The position numbers and the translations under genes were made by a program. A stretch of 64,000 nucleotides of DNA from Symbiotaphrina buchneri (taxonomy: Eukaryota; Ascomycota; Symbiotaphrinales; Symbiotaphrinaceae): positions 434,001 to 498,000 of the forward strand of contig BCIG01000014.1 in the NCBI GenBank assembly GCA_001599915.1, in the 5' to 3' direction. The notes beneath the pieces are model-generated. The model searched no databases and had not been told where the DNA came from. It worked only from the letters and a program-made list of their open reading frames with translations. Position 1 is the stretch's first letter. Every line of letters begins with the position of its first letter. Of the stretch, positions 22,552 through 31,956 are shown in pieces.

Positions 22552-24533
22552 TCAATAAGCTCCCACGACATCTGCTAACTCAGTGTTTGGCACAATGTAC
22601 GGCTGGACCTTTGTTCGCGCCTTGGTCCGCTGCTCAAAAGCATAAGCAAACGAGATGAGATTCTGCTCACTCCAAGCGGGCCCCAGAAAGCTGATTCCGA
22701 AAGGGATGTTAGGTCCCACCTCGACCAGGTCCCATAGTTGACTTCTTTGAATGGTGGTGTTGGCTGGGTAGAAGCCCATGGGTACTGTGATGACCGGTAG
22801 CCCTGCGAGGGCAGGGATGCCCGGACTGAAGTCGGTCGGCATGATGAGAGCGTCCAAGTTGTAGGTCTGCAAAGCGCCCGTCACGCCACCCTGGCCGCCG
22901 TAGTACGACGTATTCAGATAGGCGGCCCAGAAGCGTGGGCCAGTGTTGTTATAACCCAGCGAGAGGGCCTGATCCCAGACGGCTGTATCACGCGTGGGGT
23001 AGTCTTCTGGAGGGTAGTTGTGCGTGAAGTTGGATACGTCTGCGAGGCTGTGAACGTTGGTGGGGTTGTAGACCAGATTGTCGAGGTAAGATCTCGGCAG
23101 GTCAGAAACAAAGTCAGCATCTAGCTGGCCTGGTTACCTAGAGCTGCCTCGGCATCCGCCAGGTATTCTGCATAGGCGGAAAAGTTGGCATTGTCGACGA
23201 TTGTGGCGCCAGCCTTCTGGATGATCGATATAGCACTCTCGAAGGCGGCGCATACGATGGCTTCGGTCCCGCTGCAGTCTATGGCGTTACGGGGAATGCC
23301 GATGCGGGCACCAAGGAGACCGGAAAAGTTCAGATAGGAGGGATAGTCTGGTAAAGGATCATAGGGGATCGCCGAGGTGTAGTTGTCGTAAGGGTCTTTG
23401 CCTGCGATAGCTGCGAGTATATACGCGGCATCCTTGACGCTGCGGGCTAAGGGGCCAACAGTATCCTGGTGCTGGCTGATTGGGATCACCAGACTGCGAG
23501 ATGTCAAGCCAACCTACGTCTCTTAGCATCATCAGTTGCTAAAAACTATTGGCGTTGCAAAGCATACCGTAGGCTTAATGCCGACCAGGTTGTTCACGTT
23601 GCTAGGGCTGAGGATGCGCCGCTCGTCTACCAATCATCAGTACCCTCTGAGGCAGCATATTCTAGAGACACCAACTTCTGTTCCTAGAGCTGCCAGTGCC
23701 AGCCCAATGGATGAACCCACGCCGCTTCCACTAGAGCTGCCACTGGGATCTTGACCTGGGTAATAAGCACCGTAAACTTGCCCTCCATAAGCGCTCCAGC
23801 CATTGGAGGAATTCGAAGACCTGAAATTAGCCCATTGGCTCAGGTTTGTCTTGCCCAGTATCACAACTCCTGCTGCTCTTAGTTTCGCAGCTATGGTAGA
23901 ATCTCGAGGGACCTTGGCCCCTAGAAGGGCATATGACCCAGCTGTTCGGTCAGCTCTTGTGTTCACCGAAGATAGACTGGGTGAAGTACCGGTGTTGTTC
24001 ATAAGATCATTGGTTGCTATATTATTTTTGATGAGAATCGGGATGCCGTGTAGAGGTCTGAGCCAGGTCAGCTTGGCGATATATCATGAGAAAGTAGTGG
24101 GTCAAAGGACCCTCTGATCGTGCCATTGGCTCTCTCAGCGTCCAACTCTGACGCAATCGCAAGAGCGTCTGGGTTAGTCTCGGTAACCGTGTACAGGGTC
24201 GACTGCACCTCATCGATGCGTTCGAGATACGCCTGATTTTGTACTCAGTATATATCGTGAGAGGAGAATTGGTCTGAAGCTTACGTTGACGAGGTCCACG
24301 CTTGTGAACAGGCCGCTCTCAAGCCCAAAGGCCAGGTCATCGACGTCGACATCGATCAAATTGGGAAATGGTACGCCTTTCACTGGAGGTTGGTGAGCAG
24401 GACTGCTCCGCTGTTATTTGGAGATGCCATAGGTACCGGTCGTGTAGCTCTTGCATGCTTGTGCACGGATGGTAGGCCAGAAGGTGATGCTCAAGCAGCA
24501 GAAAAGGAGGGCATGGCAATTGAAGGAGAACAT
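22552..24533 (-). pseudogene. Amidase-signature family gene, secreted type, probably broken
   Basis: Related to fungal secreted amidases. Seven coding segments can be traced: 24437-24533 (signal peptide, MFSFNCHALLFCCLSI...), 24285-24382, 24111-24232, 23672-24057, about 23568-23626, 23138-23513 and 22552-23120, about 568 aa. The catalytic lysine (LHGIPILIKNNIAT) and the glycine/serine loop (DPSGSSSGSGVGSSIGLA) are present. At the nucleophile region the usual GTETSGSILSPS is not preserved: from the splice acceptor at 23627 the bases read as T-S-G and then one base is short in the serine codon. A second anomaly is a 17-base block at 23121-23137 that shifts the frame inside AAL/DADFVSDL and has GT and AG ends. 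Reading both as indels means a pseudogene; tiny or unusual introns are the alternative (a 45-nt intron at 23627-23671 keeps the frame but still lacks the serine). Confidence 0.65.
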
Positions 24534-24554
24534 CGTAAGGCAAGGGTTGGAGGA

Positions 24555-24662
24555 GAAGAAGAAGAAGAAGAAGAAGAAGAAGAAGAAGAAGAAGAAGAAG
24601 AAGAAGAAGAAGAAGAAGAAGAAGAAGAAGAAGAAGAAGAAGAAGAAGAAGAAGAAGAAGAA
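24555..24662 (+). repeat. (GAA)36 trinucleotide microsatellite
   Basis: 36 uninterrupted GAA units (TTC on the other strand) begin 21 bases upstream of the amidase start codon, so they lie in its 5' leader or promoter. The tract generates artificial poly-Glu, poly-Lys, poly-Ser, poly-Leu and poly-Phe reading frames on both strands, none of which is a gene. Perfect purity over 108 bases implies a young, length-variable tract. Confidence 0.98.
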
Positions 24663-25304
24663 TGAAACGGTATGGACTCGTCGGCATGAGCTCGCTCCAT
24701 TGTGAGGGGAGGAGAGGGAGGGATATACAGGCAACAAAGAGCTAGCTGAAAGGGTTCGCGGCAGGCAGATGTCAAAGGATGGATGCGGTGAATGGGTAGA
24801 ATAGGTGATATGACAGATTGAGCATGGACCGAGTTGAAGCCGCAGATGTTCGTGCCGCTTCGACCAATCATCATAGACAACGCTCCTTGACGCTTATGTT
24901 CTTCTCGATGCGACGACCCGTGCGTGTGCATTTTGCAGCTGCATGTGCGGAGTCTTCACGCTGGAACAGGAAGCTGCATTGACTTGCTATGCGGATCGCC
25001 TCGGTGACAATTTATTCGTACCGTCCTGATCGCCGCGGCCGGCCCGTCTGCGTCTTGGTGATCAAACGAATATAAGTTATATTATTTATTATCCGTTGTC
25101 TGCGTATACTCGGGTGCCCGGCAGCCGCAAGGCCCGAGCGATCATGCATGGTCAATCAGGCTGAGAAGAGCCAAGACCCGCGAGGTACGGAGTACGGGAC
25201 AAGGAATCCTCACGGATCCCTCTACCAGAACCTTCATTACTGGTTTCTATCCATCCGCCTCGGGCCCCCACCGAAGCTCGGGACAAGTAATAAGTGCAAT
25301 CAAT
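24663..25304. other. Intergenic region
   Basis: 640 bases between the amidase promoter side and the 3' end of the F-box gene. It includes an AT-rich patch near 25,070-25,100 and a GGTACGGAGTACGG motif at about 25,182. No gene seen. Confidence 0.5.
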
Positions 25305-27284
25305 CTACAGCGACCGGGGGCCAAAGCCCAACCCTCTAACAAACCTGGCCTCGTCAGCCTGTCGCTCCAGAGCGCGCCGCATCGTCTGCCCATAGATTCT
25401 TTCCTCCCTGGCTTTCCAATCCTCCTTTGCGGCTTCTGCCTCTGCCTGTAGCTCATCATCATCAAACGACGGTCTCCCCGTGAAGTGCAGCAGCCCAATC
25501 TTCTCGCCAGTCCAGAGCAACAAGTCATTCTGATTCACGTATTTGCCCTCCCCGCCTCCCCGAGTAGGTAGGATCTTCCTGGCCACGTCTCCGAACATGG
25601 CCTTAGACCCTGAAGGTCGGAAGATACTACGCACATCATCCGGTGTTTGCTGGGAATTGATGTTCCACCGACGTACTTCGATTGAACCGTCCCTCTCAAC
25701 CCATTTGATCGTGCCATCGGCATCGGAGAACACCAGCCGAGTCCCGTGCGTAGCTACAGATAGGATCTTGGAGCGCGACGCGGTGTGCCTATTCTTGTAC
25801 GTCGAATTTTGAAGGCGGCCATTGAATGCGCCATTCGAAACGTTACTGTAGTCGGGAACGGAAGAGAGGCCATAAAGCTCAAGTGATCCCTTGCCGTTGT
25901 ATTCACCGCCCGCTAGAAGGGTCCGACCGGGAACGGACTTTGCCTTGTGAACAGCGTCCAGCGACAATTGATTTTGATGCATGAGATCAAGCTCGAGCGA
26001 AGTGAACGGGTATGGCAAGGCTGCAAGACTGCAAAGCCGCGCCCCGGAATGAATAGTAGCACGCAATCTGGGGAAGCTACGGCGATCGTAATTGAGGATA
26101 CTGGGGAAACGACCGGCGACATAGATCTCGTCGCTGGCATCCCGCGAACCCCCCGATGCGGGCATATGTAGTATGGATAATGGGCCAGCCTGGAAGAGAT
26201 TGGCGTACTGTGAGTCATGATCGCCCGACAGCAGCCGGTGCAGCTCAGTTCGCGGCTTCCGCGCAGTGGGGAATGTAGCCACTGCGTCTACGCGCTCAGA
26301 ATCAGCCGGTTTGGCGTGCATTGAAGATCTGCTCCGCGGGTCGTGCAGATGGAGACTGAGATTGGTGCCAACGGTAAGGGGCACCGGATGCTGAGCTTCA
26401 GAAAGCGCCGAAATTGCATATGGAAACCGTTCCCGGGAAACAATCCGTAGAGTCTCCAGGTCAACTTCGTTCAGCGTCTCGTCCACTGCGACAAAAGCTT
26501 TTTTACGAACGTCATCGACGCTTATGCATTCGATAGCGTTCGGACATGTGGTATTCAGGGTCGGATAGGAGTTGAGGGACTCCAACCCACGGGAAGAAGC
26601 CCAGGCCGGCTTCGGCCGATGATTTTCCCTCTTCTGCCAGCTTCAGCTCCAGTGCTCGAGCTGAGATCCCAGATAGAAATGCCGCCATCCTCCAAGGGAG
26701 CGACTACTCGAATGGAGCCCGCTCCTCCGGGGTCCCTTAATAGAGCAAGGCCCTTGATATCCTTGCCTTCTTGCCAGTTAACCCCTACGCCCCGGGGCTG
26801 CTGTAGCCAGCTGAGCGAGACCGGACCATGCCGATGAATATACTCCTCGTACCAGTCGACGCGTTCACCCGGATAGGATGGGTCCCAGTTGGCCAATGCT
26901 CGTACCCCTTCGTTTGACGCCGATAAAGTAGATAGCGCATCTTCATTGTGCATGTCCGGGCTGCCGTTCACGGCACTGGAGCCTAAAACAAGGGTCGTCG
27001 CGGCCCGTTGTAGTGCCAGGACCCGCGGTTCTCGAATCTGCTGGCCCGCAATGAGCTCCCGCCGACGACGGAGGACTTCGATCTGTGAGTTTTGGAAGCA
27101 CGTATACTTCCATAATTGACCGTTACGCGTTATTGATGCAAAACGTCGCGAGACAAGCTGTAATCGAACTATGTCTATGGGCTCTAGAACTATGCGGTAG
27201 GTCAGCAAGCAAGTCGCTACCAATCTGGCGCAAGCACATACAAGCGATAATGTGGAAGAGGATTTCCGACGGCAAAAACTCCAT
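25305..27284 (-). CDS. F-box protein with beta-propeller-like C-terminal region; one frame break
   Basis: Probable substrate receptor of an SCF ubiquitin ligase. Exon 1 (27242-27284) encodes MEFLPSEILFHIIA; a 52-nt intron (27190-27241) joins it to FLEPIDIVRLQLVSRRF, completing an F-box of about 40 residues. Downstream, segments such as GGISIWDLSSSTG, FSDADGTIKWVERDG and LLLWTGEKIGLLHF look like WD-type strands. Near 26,560-26,590 the frame must change by one position between ...GRSRPGLLP and LNSYPTLNTT; no acceptable intron fits, the only GT-AG pair that keeps the frame being 11 bases apart. The C-terminus continues in the second frame through ECISVDDVRKKAFVAVDETL to the stop at 25305. Either the allele is damaged or the assembly has an indel. 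About 655 residues in total. Confidence 0.7.
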
Positions 27285-27974
27285 GGCTCCAGGAGGGGAA
27301 TCAAAGAAAAGAAAGGTAGCCCTGGTTCATAAACGAAAGGAATGAGTTGGCTCATTGACCAAGGTCCAGCGTTGAGCGTTGTCAGGAGGGGCTGATTGCG
27401 GAGAGCGATTAAGAAGTAGCGTAATCGCCGGTCCTAAAGGCTGCTACTCTACGGGGTAGCTGATACGCCATCGGATCGCAAAATGGCGAACTGTCCAAGG
27501 CGTTGCAGCGTAGTGCCAGCATTGAGATGCAAACATATGCCCAGTGCCATGTTACACGCGTTATTGGTTCGCTATAATAATACAATTTCCCGCCGCAGCG
27601 AGTTTATTGTGAGCAAGAACCTGACACTGCCTCGAATAACTATATATCCGTACGTCCCAGTGCAGACCCTGTGTATAGCTCTTGGCAGACGCCCGCACAC
27701 GGCGTGATCCTCCTTCCAGAATGGCCTTTCCCGGCACTGGAGCTCTCTGCAGCTTCTTGCTGGTCGTTATGACGAGCTCGCTGCTCGTCCCTTGGGGCCT
27801 CAACCACCCACCATAGCAGCAGGGACAAAATCCTCGCGACTCTGGCCCCTCGCCTATCAAGCTATGGCGGCTGGCGATAGCAGGATCTGGTGGCCTGTAT
27901 GGCGTAGTGGATACGATGTCTTTGGAAGAATCATCGGGACTGTATACGTGTAGGGGCAAGAACACACAGTGGGC
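27285..27974. other. Intergenic region between F-box gene start and the next gene's end
   Basis: 690 bases. Upstream flank of the F-box gene and 3' flank of the mitochondrial-type gene, both on the minus strand. No conserved coding pattern, no repeat. Confidence 0.5.
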
Positions 27975-28702
27975 TCATTTTCCCTTCTCCTTCAGCACCT
28001 TCGCCCACATTCGACTAGGTGTCTTCAACTCCTCCATTTTGTCCTGCAATTTCCTAACTATGCGGGTAGGCACCTCCGAGGCGCTCGCCGGGCGCCCATC
28101 CCAACCAGGTGCGGTGGCCAGACCGGCGAGGGGAGCAGAAGCGGTCAAGTCTTCCGCAGGTATCGAGGCTGGTCGGGGCGTGAAGTTGCCGTAATATTTC
28201 TGGCGGGCAATGTAAGCGGCATGGGGGAAATTGGAAGGCCCCGCGGTGATGTAAAACTCTCGCAAGGGGGATGTGGCTGGCTGGTCTGTAGAGGAGGCGG
28301 CAGACCCCAGCCGCTGCAAGAGCACTTCCGGCGCAGAGGTTTCTGCAACTTCCTCCGGAATTGAGATGCGCAGAGGCGCGTCAGTCAGCAGACGTTTTGC
28401 ACCATCGGCATTCTGAAAGACGGCCAAAGCTGTGTTTGGCACAGGCGACTGGACCTCGTACTGCGATTCAATCGTTAGTGCAGCTGCATTGGCTGGGGAG
28501 ACAGGGCGGGCACGGGACGACAAGGCTGGACCCAGGTGCCAGGGACGGCACGTACACGAAGATTCTTGTAAGCAACGATCTCCCCATACCGCTTTAGCCT
28601 GGTCAGGATCTGGCGGCTCTCGTAGATGTTACGGGGCCGTGGGTAGATCTTGAGATGGACGGCGCGCGCAGCCACCGACCTTAGACTCTGGGCTCGGGAC
28701 AT
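27975..28702 (-). CDS. Small conserved fungal protein, probably mitochondrial, RRM-like N-terminal half
   Basis: Not identified with certainty. Exons 28556-28702 and 27975-28460 with a 95-nt intron give 210 aa. The N-terminus MSRAQSLRSVAARAVHLKIY is basic, lacks acidic residues and has regularly spaced arginines, as expected for a mitochondrial presequence. The following stretch (YPRPRNIYESRQILTRLKRY, then GEIVAYKNLRYEVQSP, then ALAVFQNADGAKRLL) follows the strand-helix-strand-strand-helix pattern of an RNA-recognition fold, with the AVF strand in the RNP1 position but without its aromatic residues. The C-terminal half contains YITAGPSNFPHAAYIARQKY and a Lys-rich tail. A mitochondrial ribosome or mRNA-related role is a guess. 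A start 21 bases upstream (28723) is equally open. Confidence 0.7.
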
Positions 28703-30367
28703 GTTGGACGACGAGAATGACACACACGAGGCTGAGGAGGGACGGATTCAGCTTTCGACTGTCATGGCAACATCTCATCACAGTCTAATTGGAAGGCGTA
28801 TGCAGCTGCTGCTCCAGAGGTCGATGCTTCGAAGACACACATTAACCTTATCAAAGCGTGCGGTAAGGTTCGAAGTGCACGAATAGTATCTTTGTAGGCT
28901 ATTGTGGCCGAAGAGGGTCTGGAAGCTGAAGACAAAGGCGTCTTCGAGAGAGACTACGAACACAGCTCGACAGATCTGTGGGTGGAGTTAGGGTTAGTCA
29001 GCAAATGGGGAGCGTCACAACGTGGGGAACACGAGCCAACCAAGCGAGCAAGTGAATGCTGAAACGACCAGATGCGGCAGTACCCTATCTACAGGTACCC
29101 ACCGAAGTACCTGGGTAACTTAGCCACACTGTAGCTTGTTAGAAGTACCTATCTGGTATCTTGCCTTATCTCATTTTGTACGAAGTAGTATGTACGTGGC
29201 TAGCTCTGGTAGGGCTGATGTTTGTTTTCGAAAAGTCCGATCTGGATCCCATAAACGACAAGAGATTGGGAGATCTATTCGGGACCTTAGCTGAGCGCGC
29301 CTCGTAGAGTACAGAGATGGAATCGATCGGCACGAGACTGGCACGATACTCGGTATGGAGTAGTGTGGCACGTTTAGGGAAGGGTGCAGTTGGGAGGAGA
29401 CCTTCTAGAAGATCTGATGGAAGGAGATGTGCATGGCAGCGATGCAGCGCGACTATTATTAATATGGGAATTTAAGCCTGTTGGGCATCTCTTGACGTCC
29501 GGGCTGTCAAGTGTCCAGGCCACATGGGGCCCAGACTGGGTGCTAAGGCGATTCATGGCTGTTGGACCATGCAATAAGGGGATTAGCGGGCACGCCATCA
29601 ATCTGGATTTTTAGCCTCAGCGGCCAACAACGCTGACGGCCAGTGACTGCCTCTCAGACCTCCTGCGCCGGGCCCTTCTCTAGCCTGGCCACCAAGATAT
29701 GAGACGAGACGAGATGAGATGAGATGAGATGAGAATGACAGGAGACTGTCGCAGACCACAATTTTTTGGTTGCGCGAGGAATGCGCTAACCAGTACGGTA
29801 GAGGTAAGGTCAGGTACAATACGATAAGAGCGTGCGATGCTCGGGTGTAAGGTATGTATTCCTACCTTACGTCGTAGGTGTGTGACAGTGGAGTGCCTCA
29901 CTAGTCCTTCTAACACGCTAGGTCCGGATGGGTGCAAAAATACTAAAAGGATACGAGTCCGCAGCTCGGACTACTGGGTGACTGGCTCGTCCGTCACCTA
30001 TCACCACCACCGTCACCATCACCCACTACCGAGTACTGTACTGGGCAGCCAAGTCTCATCCACCACCAACCAGTCCATCGCCCTTCGTCGTTCTTATTAT
30101 TATTTGTCCCTGTCATCGCGCCTTCCCGAATCGTGGGCCTCCCTTCTTACCTTACTGTCCTATCGTCCCCTGTGTCCTTTTTGTCCGACCGACTTCGGAC
30201 GAGAGTGCAGTGTACTTCATACATACAAAAGTACTTCCCTACCTTGGTCTGGCAGGGCTGAAGAAGGCGAAAAGGGATTGCAGCACCACGCTTTGCGCTC
30301 TGCCTCGCCTGTCACCAATCATATCGTCGCCCGTCGTTTCGCCTCCCTCGTCGAGTCTCTGGACCTT
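28703..30367. other. Intergenic region, two divergent 5' flanks
   Basis: 1.66 kb. It carries TAAGGTAC-family motifs at 29,090-29,170 and 29,795-29,870 and a short (GAGAT)-type microsatellite. The 530 bases before the next start are CT-rich and open in frame but read as leader, not protein. Confidence 0.5.
29701..29733 (+). repeat. Short pentanucleotide microsatellite, GAGAC/GAGAT
   Basis: Two GAGAC units are followed by four GAGAT units, about 33 bases, visible by direct reading. It lies in non-coding DNA between two divergent genes. Confidence 0.9.
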
Positions 30368-31219
30368 ATGCGACCCAACAACATCCTCGACAATCTTCAA
30401 CACCCACATCCCGGCTCCTCGCCGCCTGCCAGCCCCGAGGGTCCTCCGAGCGGCTGCCCTTCAAGAAGCAGGCTGCTGCCCTCGCACAATTCCCTCTCCG
30501 CCATCGACGCCTACTGCTCTTCGCGCTGGCCTGAGTCGCCTCCCGTGTCACCGCCGAAGCAGCCAATGTCGCCGCTCTTCCGCGAGTTTTCCTTTGCGCG
30601 CCCTCGGAGATCATCCGCGTCTCTCGAGCGGGAACGGCGGGCGTCCGTTCAGGCGATTGGCGTCCCTGGCGCTCAGGAGGACTGCTCCACCGCCTCGGCA
30701 TCTGCGGCGGTCTCCCCGCTTGCGAGGCCGTCCCTCCAGCGACGACATGCCGACTTCATCTCGGACGTTGGCGATCTTACAGCGCACCTGAGCGCACAAA
30801 CCCTCGAGCCCTCGCCTTCGGCCGAGTGCGCCTCGAGCAGGCTCCCCGCAGGCATCCTGACTCCGCCGCCCGAGGTCATCACCGAGGGCGTCAATCTACC
30901 TACCGAAGAGATGCCCGCCGCGCGCGATCGATCTCCGTCCCCCTTCATCCTACGGCCTCACTCGCCCAACTTCGTGCGCCGCCAGCGGCAGAAGAACATT
31001 CGATTGCAGTGCGATGATGATCACCTGCGGCGCATAGCCGAGCTCGTCGAGTCCATGGTGAAGAGCGGAGATGCATGCTGCGTGTATGCCGCGCCTGCGA
31101 CCTCCCCCCGCGAGCGCGACGCACGCCCCAAGAGTGCGGCGCCTCAGCTGCCTGTATTCCGGCCCAACAACCAATGTTGCGTGAAGAAGCAGGCCAGGGT
31201 CAGGCGGGCTGTTTCGTAA
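30368..31219 (+). CDS. Ser/Pro/Arg-rich disordered protein of unknown function
   Basis: Single-exon frame of 283 aa from MRPNNILDNLQHPHPG. The frame is open for another 177 codons upstream, but that part is leader-like (homopolymer-rich, no conserved pattern), so I start at the ATG at 30368. Composition is dominated by serine, proline, arginine and alanine, with several SP/TP and RxxS sites (FARPRRSSASLERERRAS), as in phosphorylated signalling scaffolds. A short amphipathic stretch, CDDDHLRRIAELVESMVKSG, near the C-terminus is the only clearly ordered region. The high GC content and steady codon use support a real gene, but I recognise no domain. Confidence 0.6.
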   Translation: MRPNNILDNLQHPHPGSSPPASPEGPPSGCPSRSRLLPSHNSLSAIDAYCSSRWPESPPVSPPKQPMSPLFREFSFARPRRSSASLERERRASVQAIGVPGAQEDCSTASASAAVSPLARPSLQRRHADFISDVGDLTAHLSAQTLEPSPSAECASSRLPAGILTPPPEVITEGVNLPTEEMPAARDRSPSPFILRPHSPNFVRRQRQKNIRLQCDDDHLRRIAELVESMVKSGDACCVYAAPATSPRERDARPKSAAPQLPVFRPNNQCCVKKQARVRRAVS

Positions 31220-31956
31220 GGCGTTGAGCGGATAACTGTCGGTATAAGGGTTTTCACGGAGTCACAGGAGTTGGTACTTGTAGGAGCGGGATCATAGATA
31301 CCCTAGACGCATGGGACATGGATGGGTGTGTGAGATTAGAGGAGCTGTGGCCGGGCGCAGGAGGGCAAGCTGTCCGCTCTCGAGTCACCATAGGGTATCT
31401 GGCGTTCCCATATATAGATCTCGTAACGTGCACAAGATTTCGAAGCACTTTCTCATCTTATTGACATCAAGTCATATTTTTCACTCGCCGTGTTCCTGCT
31501 GCTATGGCACACGCCGATGCAGGAACGAAGGCCCGCTGCTGTGTACGTCTTGGAAAAAAATGCCACCGTCACCCACATGGGGCAAGCAACGAAGCCACGA
31601 AGAAACTGTGCAGCTGATCCCTCTTCAAGTCACCCACAGGAATTTTTGTAGGCAAGCTCCATTTGAGACCAAACGTGGTTTGCCTCATGTCAAGGTATGA
31701 TACAAGCGTAATGCAGAAACAGAAACAACATGCTACAGCACGTGGAGACCAGAAGCAACCGAAACGACCCGACAAAATGCGCCATTTCCTTTTTACCCAA
31801 GCCAACAATGCAGCATGTGAAAGATGTATCATGAAGACCACTCCGCGCTGGTGAAGCGGGAAAACAAAGGAGAAAGAGGAAAATGAACCAGCACTATGCT
31901 AATCCGACGAGATGGTGTCTGATGATTCACCGCTAATGACCACTTCCTACGCCAAC
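31220..31956. other. Intergenic region between convergent genes
   Basis: About 740 bases of shared 3' flank. Short frames only; no motif, repeat or RNA gene recognised. Confidence 0.5.

Noticed and set aside
24337-24931. Poly-Leu, poly-Phe, poly-Ser, poly-Glu and poly-Lys proteins
   Set aside because: They are translations of the (GAA)36 tract in several frames, not genes.
29701-29733. Possible CRISPR-like array (GAGAT repeats)
   Set aside because: Units are contiguous without spacers; it is a plain microsatellite in eukaryotic DNA.
29837-30367. 177-codon N-terminal extension of the Ser/Pro-rich protein
   Set aside because: The text is leader-like (His, Tyr and Ser runs, CT-rich DNA) with poor protein character; the ATG at 30368 is a better start.
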